In this document: positions 52,662 through 61,218 of the stretch, piece after piece
How the letters are laid out: every line of letters starts with the position of its first letter
How positions within the stretch are numbered: position 1 is the stretch's first letter
Origin: Sphingobacterium sp. xlx-96
GTDB lineage: Bacteria > Bacteroidota > Bacteroidia > Sphingobacteriales > Sphingobacteriaceae
DNA: 64,000 bases
Assembly: GCF_011007365.1 (NCBI RefSeq)
Contig: NZ_WFKM01000014.1
Span: 106,588-170,587, forward strand
Reading direction: 5' to 3'
The notes under the pieces: model-generated
Database searches by the model: none
The model's input: the letters and a program-made list of their open reading frames with translations, nothing else
Told to the model about the DNA's origin: nothing
Translations under genes and position numbers: made by a program

Positions 52662-53657
52662 TTATCCATATATCCACTTGAATTTGTATTGTAGATCTGG
52701 TATTTTGATCCGGTCGGCTAATCTCGTCAAGCGATCCGGTAGTTTCATTAAATAATCTCTGGCCTTTTCCCCTTGTTCATTCAATCCGGCTACTTGATCG
52801 ATTTTCCATTCGTTGATGAGCTCTTTCAGGATCTCGACATAATCTAGGGCCGTATAGACGTCTAGACGTTGTGCAGCATCTGAAAAATGTGCGAAAGCTC
52901 CGCCTTGGGGACCTCCTGATTCTCTTAAGAAGTGTGCAGGCATTACAATTTTCTTGCGCATCATATCTTCAAAAGCCAACATAACTTCACTTGGATCTAC
53001 GGTCATTGCTTTTGAGATGAACGACATGTAGGCTTTGGCATGTCTTGCTTCATCGGCTGCAATAACACCACACATTTTGGCTAATAATTTATCTCCGCTT
53101 TTTTTGGATATTCCCGCAACACGGCGGTGGGAAACGTTAGTAGCAAGCTCTTGGAAAGAGGTGTATATAAAGTTACGGTAAGGGTCTGCACCTGTACCAA
53201 TATCAAAACCATCAGCGATTAGATATTGCGTGCTCATCTCAAATTCGCGCATGTTGATTCTACCTGAAAGGTAGAGATATTTGTTCAGCAAGTCTCCGTG
53301 TCTGTTCTCTTCAGCAGTCCAGGCACGAACCCATTTCATCCAACCACCTTGTTCGTTTTTCTCTACATCTTCCACCATGGTCAACCAAGATTCGTAGGTT
53401 GGTAAAGCTTCTTCGGTGATGGTATCACCAATGAGTACGGCCACCAAATCATAAGGAAGTTCTTTTGCACTTTCCTGTAGATCCCTAACCTCTTCAAAAA
53501 AGGTACTGCGTGAGGAGTCTGGGAGAAAATCGGCAGGTTGCCACATCTGCTCCACAGGCTTTAAATACTCACTCATCTCGTTGAGCATGAAAGGCTCTAG
53601 ATAAGTCATTACTTCTTTCCTTGATCCTTCTGGTATATTTAAGGGTTTCTCTTGCAT
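52662..53657 (-). CDS. acyl-ACP desaturase (plant-type, soluble di-iron)
   Basis: 331 residues. Introduces a cis double bond into stearoyl- or palmitoyl-ACP using oxygen and ferredoxin. The two di-iron motifs are EENRH (116-120) and DEARH (202-206), with E at 170 (SFQELATN) as further ligand. The length and motifs match the soluble 9-desaturase family, and oxygen dependence fits an aerobe; the ferredoxin/ferredoxin reductase genes nearby could supply electrons. The start codon lies right at the predicted transcription start. Confidence 0.93.
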   Translation of the reverse strand: MQEKPLNIPEGSRKEVMTYLEPFMLNEMSEYLKPVEQMWQPADFLPDSSRSTFFEEVRDLQESAKELPYDLVAVLIGDTITEEALPTYESWLTMVEDVEKNEQGGWMKWVRAWTAEENRHGDLLNKYLYLSGRINMREFEMSTQYLIADGFDIGTGADPYRNFIYTSFQELATNVSHRRVAGISKKSGDKLLAKMCGVIAADEARHAKAYMSFISKAMTVDPSEVMLAFEDMMRKKIVMPAHFLRESGGPQGGAFAHFSDAAQRLDVYTALDYVEILKELINEWKIDQVAGLNEQGEKARDYLMKLPDRLTRLADRIKIPDLQYKFKWIYG

Positions 53658-53665
53658 AATTAGTA

Positions 53666-53694
53666 CAAATTTACATAAAATGCTTTGTATTCAA
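53666..53694 (-). promoter_or_regulatory. desaturase promoter, leaderless geometry
   Basis: Minus-strand TTG (53692-53694) and TAAATTTG (53666-53673) with 18 nt between. Predicted transcription start at about 53659 leaves only about 2 nt before the ATG (53657). Confidence 0.65.
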
Positions 53695-53761
53695 TAATGC
53701 ATGCAAAAAAACCTTTATGTGTTAATTTTGGGTTGATTGTATGGTTTGGGGGTATATAGGG

Positions 53762-54283
53762 TTTTTATAAGAACCATTGCTTTTGTCACTTAGGCCGTGA
53801 CTGGCCCATACTTTTTTCCGCAAAAAAGTATGCAAAAAACTCGTCACTGTGCCGGCTTGCCACAACGGATCACCATTCCTACTATTGGCAACCCACCAAG
53901 GTGGCATTTGCTAAACTGTCAGGAAGCGCGAACAACCAATGTAAACTGATTAAAAAGAGCCTTGTAGCATATGGAGTCAAAGGCCGTAAAGCTATCGTTT
54001 CACAACGATACATCTTGCAGTAGATATGGATTTACCTACAGTGAGCTCGCAAGCTCGGTTCCAGTCACGGGATGGGCAAGCTCAATGGAGATCTAGGAAA
54101 CCGCCTTGATAGCTTTACGTGCTGTGATGAACATTGGGTACACCGTCTTGATTTGTTTGCTTCTTTATTCATCAAGCAAACCCTCGAAGAGGCTCTTGAA
54201 TGCCTTTAAAAAACAAACACAATGAAAAATAATGAAGGCCCCGTCCAGGCAAGGACAAAAGATATTTTAATGGTTCCTAAAAA
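53762..54283 (+). repeat. dispersed structured repeat, copy C
   Basis: About 522 bp, homologous to copies A and B in the same orientation. The ends are inverted repeats (TTTTTATAAGAACCATT, 53762-53778; AATGGTTCCTAAAAA, 54269-54283). The hairpin at the loop site reads CATACTTTTTT/AAAAAAGTATG (53807-53817 with 53822-53832), unrelated in sequence to A and B but still perfectly paired. The GTCAC/GTGAC stem (53785-53801) replaces GTCGC/GCGAC of copy A. About 55 nt present in A and B (the ATGGAC...GTCCAT hairpin) is missing here. It lies between the desaturase promoter and the sufS promoter. Confidence 0.87.
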
Positions 54284-54366
54284 GTAACATACCATTCATA
54301 ACCTTATTGCATACCATAAAACCAAAAAGAATACACTATCTTGATACTATTTGGTTATATATATAG

Positions 54367-54374
54367 TAACTTTG
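54367..54374 (+). promoter_or_regulatory. sufS promoter -7 box
   Basis: TAACTTTG matches TAnnTTTG; predicted start about 54381, so the leader is 20 nt to the TTG start codon. A TTG at 54341 has a 23-nt spacer. Confidence 0.6.
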
Positions 54375-54400
54375 TACCTCAAAATTTACATAGAAACGTC

Positions 54401-55624
54401 TTGAAAACATTTGATATCCATAAAGTACGTGCTGATTTTCCATTGTTAAAGCGAGAGGTGAATGGTAAGCCTCTGGTATATTTGGACAATGGTGCGACTA
54501 CGCAAAAACCGCAGTCGGTGATCGATGCCATCATTCATTATTACTCGGACATGAACTCGAATGTGCATCGGGGAGTTCACTACTTAAGCCAGATATCTAC
54601 GGATGCTTTTGAAGTAACCAGACGTAAAGTGAAAGACTTTATAAATGCTGAAGAAGAGGTCGAGATTATTATCACGAAAGGAACTACGGATAGTATCAAT
54701 TTGGTCGCCCAATGTTATGGTAAAGCATTTATTGGCACGGGAGATGAGATCATTATTTCGGCTATGGAGCACCATTCGAATATCGTGCCTTGGCAGATGT
54801 TGTGTGAGGAGAAGGGAGCTGTACTGAAGGTGATTCCAATGGATGAACGTGGTGTTTTGGATATGGAGGCCTATCGTAAGCTGCTTTCCGAAAAAACGAA
54901 GATTGTTTCCGTCACTTATGTATCTAATGCACTAGGTACTGTTAATCCGGTAGAAGAGATTATCGCTTTGGCTCATAAAAATGGAACACCTGTGCTATTG
55001 GATGCTGCTCAGGCAATACAACATATCGCAATAGATGTACAACAGCTAGATGTGGATTTTCTAGTTTTCTCTGGTCACAAGATGTATGCGCCAACAGGGG
55101 TAGGTGTATTGTATGGGAAAGCGGAGTGGTTGAATGCCATGCCTCCTTATCAGGGTGGTGGCGATATGATTAAAGATGTCTCTTTTGAGAAGACTACTTA
55201 TAATGAACTCCCTTTTAAGTTTGAGGCTGGAACACCCAATATTGAAGCGGGTATATGTCTGGCTGCCGCCATTGATTATATCACGGAAATAGGTATCGAT
55301 AATATAAAGGCTTATGAAGATGAACTATTGGCTTATGCCACAGCTCGATTGAACGAGGTTGAAGGGCTTCGTCTTATCGGTACGGCAGACAAAAAATCTT
55401 CAGTTATTTCTTTTGTGGTAGACGGTGTACATCCTTATGATATCGGTGTGATTTTAGATAAATTGGGAATTGCCGTACGTACAGGACATCACTGTGCACA
55501 ACCTATCATGGATCAATTGCAGATACCTGGTACAGTACGTGCTAGTTTAGCTATGTATAATACCAAAGAAGATGTGGATACCTTGGTGGCTGGACTAAGA
55601 AGGGCTTTAAGTATGCTAAAGTAG
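54401..55624 (+). CDS. sufS: cysteine desulfurase SufS
   Basis: 407 residues when started at TTG 54401 (MKTFDIHKVRADFPLLKREVNGKPLVYLDNGATTQKP). A longer open frame from 54341 would start upstream of the promoter. Group II PLP enzyme that removes sulfur from cysteine for Fe-S cluster assembly. PLP Lys K227 in FSGHKMYAPTG, catalytic C365 in RTGHHCAQP; SAMEHHSNIVPWQ and DAAQAIQH are typical. sufE follows 44 bp downstream; sufBCD are not adjacent. A TTG start codon in an essential gene is worth noting. Confidence 0.9.
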   Translation: MKTFDIHKVRADFPLLKREVNGKPLVYLDNGATTQKPQSVIDAIIHYYSDMNSNVHRGVHYLSQISTDAFEVTRRKVKDFINAEEEVEIIITKGTTDSINLVAQCYGKAFIGTGDEIIISAMEHHSNIVPWQMLCEEKGAVLKVIPMDERGVLDMEAYRKLLSEKTKIVSVTYVSNALGTVNPVEEIIALAHKNGTPVLLDAAQAIQHIAIDVQQLDVDFLVFSGHKMYAPTGVGVLYGKAEWLNAMPPYQGGGDMIKDVSFEKTTYNELPFKFEAGTPNIEAGICLAAAIDYITEIGIDNIKAYEDELLAYATARLNEVEGLRLIGTADKKSSVISFVVDGVHPYDIGVILDKLGIAVRTGHHCAQPIMDQLQIPGTVRASLAMYNTKEDVDTLVAGLRRALSMLK

Positions 55625-55668
55625 TGATTGGTACTTGGTATTTAACTCCTTAACTTTCTAACTTTTTA

Positions 55669-56091
55669 ATGAAAATGACAATAAACGAGATACAGGACGA
55701 ATTAATTGAAGACTTTGCTTTCTATTCGGATTGGATGGAAAAATATGAATATATCATTCAGTTAGGTAAAGAGTTACCTCTGATTGAAGAACAGTACAAA
55801 CAGGACCAATATATTATCAAAGGCTGTCAATCTAAAGTATGGTTGTACCCAGAACTGAAAGAGGGAAAACTTTATTTTACCGCCGATAGTGATGCGTTGA
55901 TTACAAAAGGTTTGGTGAGTTTGATGGTCAAAGTATTGTCGGGGCATACCCCGAAAGAAATCGTTGATACGGATTTGTATTTTATCGATCAGATAGGGCT
56001 TAAGGATCACCTTTCTCCAACACGTGCGAACGGTTTGTTGTCTATGGTCAAACAGATGAAATTGTACGCCCTGGCCCTGCAGAATAGGTAG
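55669..56091 (+). CDS. sufE: SufE-family sulfur acceptor
   Basis: 140 residues. Accepts persulfide sulfur from SufS and passes it on for Fe-S cluster assembly. The acceptor Cys is C53 in IKGCQSKVWL, the hallmark SufE motif; FAFYSDWMEKYEYIIQLGKELP and LSPTRANGLLSMVKQM complete the family pattern. Starts 44 bp after sufS, so both are co-transcribed, and is followed by a palindromic terminator. The start ATG is preceded by repeated TTAACT/CTAACT motifs. Confidence 0.93.
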   Translation: MKMTINEIQDELIEDFAFYSDWMEKYEYIIQLGKELPLIEEQYKQDQYIIKGCQSKVWLYPELKEGKLYFTADSDALITKGLVSLMVKVLSGHTPKEIVDTDLYFIDQIGLKDHLSPTRANGLLSMVKQMKLYALALQNR

Positions 56092-56107
56092 TATTTGTAT
56101 CGGTTTT

Positions 56108-56150
56108 ATAGAAAAGCCTTCGAACAATCATTGTTCGAAGGCTTTTCTAT
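56108..56150. terminator. near-perfect 43-bp palindrome terminator after sufE
   Basis: 21-bp perfect arms (56108-56128 with 56130-56150) around a single C. T-rich right flank; the sufE stop codon is 16 bp upstream. Confidence 0.88.
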
Positions 56151-56479
56151 TTAGACTCTCCTAAAAAAGGGACTTTTCCATTGTATGGAAGTATATCGAT
56201 TCCGAATTTGTAGACCTGTTCTTCTGGAAAAACAAATAATTAAAAGCTTATTTGTTTGTTTTTCGCCACAATGGATGAATCTGGAGGGTTCGATAAAGGA
56301 ACAAAATCGTGGAATATCGCCATACCTGTCAAGTAATGCAACATTCCGGTTACTTTACGAAATTCCACTCAAACGATATAGTTTCGTTTTATAGGTTTTG
56401 GGAGGTGTATTTTGCAGGTTTTAACGCTCAAAAGTCAAGGATGATAATCTTGTTGTTTTTACTTTCATACGGTAGTCAT
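56151..56479. other. gene-free interval before the GH2 promoter
   Basis: 329 bp with no supported gene. A 69-residue frame at 56185-56394 lacks any family motif, signal peptide or promoter and is not accepted. Confidence 0.6.
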
Positions 56480-56487
56480 TATATTTG
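56480..56487 (+). promoter_or_regulatory. promoter -7 box of the GH2-GH29 unit
   Basis: TATATTTG matches TAnnTTTG; predicted start about 56494, 46 nt before the ATG. A TTG at 56453-56455 is 24 nt upstream, somewhat far. Confidence 0.5.
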
Positions 56488-56539
56488 AGAGTGACCCTTA
56501 AACAATTTTATAGCTAAATTTATTATTACGATCTAAAAC

Positions 56540-58774
56540 ATGAGAATTACTTCCTTATTGAGTTTGTGTTTGTTTTGTTTGCTTCAATGGTCTTTTGCGC
56601 GAGAAGTTATTCCTTTTAATTCGGACTGGGCGTTTAAGAAGGGGCCATTTGCCGATGAGAGAATGCAATTTGGTGCCATATTTCAAGGCAAATGGCAAAC
56701 AGTACAGGTACCTCATACCTGGAATGCCAACGATATGCAGTTGAAAGATATCAAGGTAGGTAGCTTTGCCCGCAACGAACGGTTTTATATTGGAGATGCT
56801 TATTATAGAAAGTCATTTTCGGTGCCAGCATCTTGGAAAGGGAAGCGGGTATTTGTCAAGTTTGAAGGTGTGAATACGAATACGGAGGTATACCTAAATA
56901 CAAAAGCTCCTGTGACCAAGCAAGAAAAGGGATTCGTCAATTATACGGAACAGACCCTAACAAATAGTTATCAATTTGTAGGTCGTCACCAAGGGGGGTA
57001 TTCGGCCTTCGTATTTGAACTGACCGAAATGATTTCATACGGACAGGAAAATGAGTTATTGGTCAAAGTGAACAATGAGGCCACGCCTCAGGTTATTCCT
57101 GTCAACCATACGCTGTTTCCGATGTATGGTGGAATCTATCGTCCTGTAGAACTGATTGTAACGGATGCTGTAAGTATTGCAACTTCGGATTTTGCGTCTT
57201 CAGGCGTATACATCACCCAGAGAAATGTATCCAAGAAAAATGCGGATATCGGCTTTAAGGTAAAACTAGAGAATAAGACCGGAAAAATACAGCCAATCGA
57301 GGTCGTAACGACCATATATGAAAAGGATGGCAAGGTTAAGGCATTTTACAAGGAGCCATATTCGTTATTGCCTCAGGGCAGACAAGAAGTAAAGTACGAG
57401 ATTAATGTTAAAAATCCGCACCTGTGGCAGGGATTGGACGACCCGTACTTGTATAAGGTCGTAACGCATATTAAGAAGGATAATCAGGTGATTGATGAAA
57501 TCGTGGAGCCGCTGGGTATCCGGAAGTTTGAACTAATCGCTAGTAAAGGTTTTTTTCTGAATGACATAAAGTACCCGTTGTACGGTGTCTGCCGCCATCA
57601 GGACAGACTGGGGAAGGGATCAGCCTTGAGTAATGCAGATCACGATGAAGACCTGGCTATTATTCAGGAAATGGGTGCTACAAGTATCCGTCTGGCGCAC
57701 TATCAGCAATCGGAATATTTTTACGCTAAGTGTGATAGCCTGGGATTGATCGTATGGGCAGAGATTCCTTTTGTAAATCGTGTAACCACGTATGAAGAAA
57801 ACAATGCTCTGCAGCAAATGAAAGAGCTGATACGCCAAAATTTTAATCATCCGTCGATTTATATCTGGGGCCTACATAATGAAGTTTATACCCCCAATAC
57901 GTATACAGTGGAGCTGACTACAAAACTACATGATCTGGCGAAATCTGAAGATCCTGACCGATACACCGTTCAGGTAAGTGGGTATAACGTGGTTAATCAT
58001 GCGGTCAATAACAATGCCGATGTGCAGGGAATCAATCATTACTTCGGTTGGTATAACGGAGAGTTAGAGAATCAGTCGGAAAAAAATGATGATGTTGAGA
58101 CCTGGGCAAAGCGTATTTCTGAGGAATTTAAAGATTATAAATTGATTTTTTCGGAGTATGGCGCGGAGGCTGTTATTGAAGATCAAGCGGAGGTAACTGG
58201 CAATTTTGGTAATCAGTTCAGTAGGCCCGATTTCTTTCCAGAAGATTTTGCGACTAGATTCCACGAGATCAATTGGGGTGTTATCGCTAAAACCCCAACT
58301 TTATTAGGGTCTTATTTATGGAATACGTTTGAATTTGCTACACCAATTACTGGTTTAAATGTCAATCCGCGTAACTATAAAGGTATTGTAACCTTTGATA
58401 GAAAGGTGAAAAAAGACGCTTTCTATTGGTATAAAGCCAATTGGAGTAAAGCTGCTGTAGTATATATAACACAACGAAGAGTGGTAAATAGGGGGAATGA
58501 GATTACACCAATAACCGTGTATTCGAATCAAGGGGTACCTGTACTTAAGGTGAATGGAAAGGAAGTAAAAAGCTATAAAATGGGTACGACAGCTGTTCAT
58601 TATATTTTTGAAAATGTCAAGTTGGAATTAGGAGAGAATACTGTTGTTGCCGAAGTTAAAAGCTCAGCAAATGGTACCGTTACGAGGGATGAAATCAAAT
58701 GGAACTACGATCCCAAATACAAAAGGGCCGTTGGTGAACCATCGGTAACTAAAGATGAACATGTTGGACTTTAA
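56540..58774 (+). CDS. secreted GH2 beta-glycosidase (beta-galactosidase-like)
   Basis: 744 residues. Signal peptide about 1-20 (CLFCLLQWSFA). GH2 sugar-binding jelly roll about 25-205, immunoglobulin-like domain about 210-325, and TIM barrel about 330-640. The acid/base is E448 (WGLHNEVY) and the nucleophile E539 (FSEYGAEA). In the jelly roll there is about 25 extra residues between VYLN and VGRHQGGYSAF, where most relatives have NG-x2-VG-HxGGY. The last 100 residues form a further beta domain. Probably releases terminal galactose or glucuronic acid; exact substrate not shown. First gene before the GH29 fucosidase. Confidence 0.88.
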   Translation: MRITSLLSLCLFCLLQWSFAREVIPFNSDWAFKKGPFADERMQFGAIFQGKWQTVQVPHTWNANDMQLKDIKVGSFARNERFYIGDAYYRKSFSVPASWKGKRVFVKFEGVNTNTEVYLNTKAPVTKQEKGFVNYTEQTLTNSYQFVGRHQGGYSAFVFELTEMISYGQENELLVKVNNEATPQVIPVNHTLFPMYGGIYRPVELIVTDAVSIATSDFASSGVYITQRNVSKKNADIGFKVKLENKTGKIQPIEVVTTIYEKDGKVKAFYKEPYSLLPQGRQEVKYEINVKNPHLWQGLDDPYLYKVVTHIKKDNQVIDEIVEPLGIRKFELIASKGFFLNDIKYPLYGVCRHQDRLGKGSALSNADHDEDLAIIQEMGATSIRLAHYQQSEYFYAKCDSLGLIVWAEIPFVNRVTTYEENNALQQMKELIRQNFNHPSIYIWGLHNEVYTPNTYTVELTTKLHDLAKSEDPDRYTVQVSGYNVVNHAVNNNADVQGINHYFGWYNGELENQSEKNDDVETWAKRISEEFKDYKLIFSEYGAEAVIEDQAEVTGNFGNQFSRPDFFPEDFATRFHEINWGVIAKTPTLLGSYLWNTFEFATPITGLNVNPRNYKGIVTFDRKVKKDAFYWYKANWSKAAVVYITQRRVVNRGNEITPITVYSNQGVPVLKVNGKEVKSYKMGTTAVHYIFENVKLELGENTVVAEVKSSANGTVTRDEIKWNYDPKYKRAVGEPSVTKDEHVGL

Positions 58775-58800
58775 ATTTTATCCTGAATACTAAATTTATT

Positions 58801-60303
58801 ATGAGAATACTGAAAAGAACATTATTACTTACAACATCGCTGCTGATGGCTAGTTTAGCTGTACATGCACAATGGACTGGGCCAAAGAAAAAGCCCACGC
58901 AGCAGGTTCAGCTTAAATATGGGCCGATTACTCCTGCACATCGTACCGATGCGAATATGGTGGCTTTCCGTGACTACGGTTTGGGGCAGTTTATACATTG
59001 GGGGGTGTATGCTATCCCTGGAAATGAATGGGAAGGGGTAAGTGCCCGTGGTGGTGCTGCTGCCTCTGAATGGATCCGTAGTTGGGGCGGACCAACTGCT
59101 CCAAAGGATTGGAAAAATACCTATGATAACCTGTACAAACAATTTGCAGCGAAGGACTTTGATGCAAAGAAATGGGCGAAGCAGGCGAAAGAAATGGGTG
59201 CTAAATATATGATATTTACAACCAAACACCACGACGGATTTGCGCTATGGCCTACTAAATATTCGGAATATAATATTACAAAATCCCCGTATGGTAAAGA
59301 TATCGTAAAAGAGGTAGTGGATGCGTATACTGCTGAAGGAATAGACGTGTATCTTTATTTCTCTATTCTGGAATGGAATAATCCTGATTATATGGGTAAA
59401 GTACCCCAAACAGCGGATGAAAAACAACGTTTTGACCGTTTTTTGGATTATACGCGCAACCAATTGATAGAGCTATCTGATAACTATTCAAAAATCAAAG
59501 GCTTTTGGTTTGATGGCACTTGGGATGCTTCCTGGAAATCAGCCTATGACTTTACCTATAAACTGGAAAAGGAATTAAGAGACCGTCACCCTGGATTGGT
59601 TATTGGTTCCCGCTTTAGAAATGATGAAAACGGGTCTAGACACTTTGATACCAATGGTAGGCTACTTGGGGACTATGAGCAGGGCTGGGAACGCAAGTTG
59701 CCTCAGGAGTTTGAATGGCTAGATGGTAACGATTGGGATGCTGTCATGACGATACCTCCTAACGGTTGGGGATACATGAAAGATTGGTCTGGACTATACA
59801 TTAAGACAACTGATGATATCATTGATATGTTAATGCATTCTGTCTCTATGAATGGAAATTTTGTCTTGAATTTTGGACCTGATGGTGATGGTAAAATGCA
59901 TGTGGGTGAGGATAAGATAGCGAAAGAATTGGGTGATTGGATGAAGGTAAACGGGGAGGCTGTCTACGGCGTTAGGCATGCCGATTTACCGGTTTCAAAG
60001 TTAGGCTATTATACCCAAAAAGGAGATGTTCTGTATCTCACGGTGATAAGTAGACCGGTAAATAATATTGTACGTATAGCTGTTCCTAAAAAGACCAAAG
60101 AAGTCCCCGTTGAGGCATCGTTGTTGTCGAATAATAAGTCGTTACAGGTCAAGCATTCAGATGTCGGTCTGGATCTCGATAAAAATACGTATTATGATGT
60201 CCTATTACCTGAGCAATTTAAATCAAACCGGGCTTTTGTTATCAAAATGAAATTGGGTGCTCCATCGTCAAAGACCGATAAGTTGATGGATGCCAAGATG
60301 TAA
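58801..60303 (+). CDS. secreted GH29 alpha-L-fucosidase
   Basis: 500 residues. Signal peptide about 1-23 (ends VHAQ). The GH29 barrel shows FRDYGLGQFIHWGVYAIPGNEW (about 56-77), TTKHHDGFALW (140-150) and the nucleophile D238 in GFWFDGTWD. Removes alpha-linked L-fucose from glycans by retention. The C-terminal ~110 residues form a beta domain. It starts 26 bp after the GH2 gene, so both are one unit, consistent with joint degradation of fucosylated galactosides such as host-type or plant glycans. No SusC/D or sensor lies next to it. Confidence 0.93.
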   Translation: MRILKRTLLLTTSLLMASLAVHAQWTGPKKKPTQQVQLKYGPITPAHRTDANMVAFRDYGLGQFIHWGVYAIPGNEWEGVSARGGAAASEWIRSWGGPTAPKDWKNTYDNLYKQFAAKDFDAKKWAKQAKEMGAKYMIFTTKHHDGFALWPTKYSEYNITKSPYGKDIVKEVVDAYTAEGIDVYLYFSILEWNNPDYMGKVPQTADEKQRFDRFLDYTRNQLIELSDNYSKIKGFWFDGTWDASWKSAYDFTYKLEKELRDRHPGLVIGSRFRNDENGSRHFDTNGRLLGDYEQGWERKLPQEFEWLDGNDWDAVMTIPPNGWGYMKDWSGLYIKTTDDIIDMLMHSVSMNGNFVLNFGPDGDGKMHVGEDKIAKELGDWMKVNGEAVYGVRHADLPVSKLGYYTQKGDVLYLTVISRPVNNIVRIAVPKKTKEVPVEASLLSNNKSLQVKHSDVGLDLDKNTYYDVLLPEQFKSNRAFVIKMKLGAPSSKTDKLMDAKM

Positions 60304-60320
60304 TTCTATCTCCAGATTTT

Positions 60321-60360
60321 CAGGCAGGTTTTATACTTTAATATGGTCTGCCTGGATTTT
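60321..60360 (+). terminator. terminator after the GH29 gene
   Basis: CAGGCAG (60321-60327) pairs with CTGCCTG (60348-60354) around a 20-nt loop, followed by GATTTTTT. The hairpin overlaps the last codons of murI on the opposite strand. The stem is short and the loop large, so moderate. Confidence 0.55.
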
Positions 60361-61143
60361 TTGGCCAAAGAAGATGGTAGCCTTCTCTTCAAATTCTTTT
60401 GCGCTATCCGTGGTGTAGAATGTAAGTTGGCCTCCTTTACGGCACAAATTTTCTACTTCGGGATGTCGTAGGAGATAGTCGGCCAGGCTTTTCGCTACTA
60501 ACGAACCTTGAGAAAGTATATTTATGCCTTGCGGGACATACTTTTTAATAATAGGGAGTAATAAAGGGTAATGAGTGCAGGCGAGGATTAAGGTATCAAT
60601 ACTATCTGAAAGGGATAAGATGCTGGCGATGTCTTTCTGCACAAAATAGTGAGCCCCCTCACTATAAATCTCATTGTTCTCAACCAGTGGAACCCAAAAG
60701 GGACAGGCATGTTGAAAGACCTCAATTTCGGGATGAAATTTATGGATTTCTATTTTATAAGATCCGGAAAGAACAGTCCCCTGCGTGGCTAGAACGCCTA
60801 CTTTGTTGGTCTTGGTGTATTTGTCTACGACCTCGGTCGTAGGACGTATGACTCCCAATACTTTTTTGCCTGGAGGAAGATCGTGTTGTTGAATGGTACG
60901 TAGTGCTTTGGCTGATGCGGTATTACAAGCCAAGACGACCAAATTGCAACCTAGGTCGAATAGTTTGAATACGCATTCTTTGGTAAACTCGTAAACGGCT
61001 TCGAAGGAGCGGGTGCCATAAGGCACGCGGGCATTGTCCCCCAGATATATGTAATCATATTGAGGTAGTTGCTTTTGTATTTCTTTAAATACAGTTAATC
61101 CACCGTAGCCCGAATCAAAAATGCCAATAGGTCCGCTAATCAT
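60331..61143 (-). CDS. murI: glutamate racemase
   Basis: 270 residues. Makes D-glutamate for peptidoglycan. The two catalytic Cys are C73 (VVLACNTASAKALR) and C189 (LILACTHYPLL); FDSGYGGLTVF (9-19) and LGDNARVPYGTRS (35-47) are family motifs. Housekeeping gene placed between two glycosidase genes but on the opposite strand to GH29 and independent of them. The next minus-strand gene upstream is GH125, with a terminator between. Confidence 0.95.
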   Translation of the reverse strand: MISGPIGIFDSGYGGLTVFKEIQKQLPQYDYIYLGDNARVPYGTRSFEAVYEFTKECVFKLFDLGCNLVVLACNTASAKALRTIQQHDLPPGKKVLGVIRPTTEVVDKYTKTNKVGVLATQGTVLSGSYKIEIHKFHPEIEVFQHACPFWVPLVENNEIYSEGAHYFVQKDIASILSLSDSIDTLILACTHYPLLLPIIKKYVPQGINILSQGSLVAKSLADYLLRHPEVENLCRKGGQLTFYTTDSAKEFEEKATIFFGQKIQADHIKV

Positions 61144-61155
61144 ATGCTATAAAAA

Positions 61156-61195
61156 TAAGGAGATTTGTACCTTACTCATGGTACAAATCTCCTTA
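61156..61195 (-). terminator. terminator after the GH125 gene
   Basis: Perfect 16-bp stem (61156-61171 with 61180-61195), 8-nt loop, T-rich right flank on the minus strand. It separates GH125 from murI. Confidence 0.85.
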
Positions 61196-61218
61196 AAAAA
61201 ATTAAATGTAACGTTATT

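Noticed and set aside
54341..54400. Upstream start for sufS
   Set aside because: It would lie before the predicted transcription start and adds residues absent from SufS proteins.
56185..56394. 69-residue plus-strand frame
   Set aside because: No family or coding signs in an otherwise empty intergenic region.
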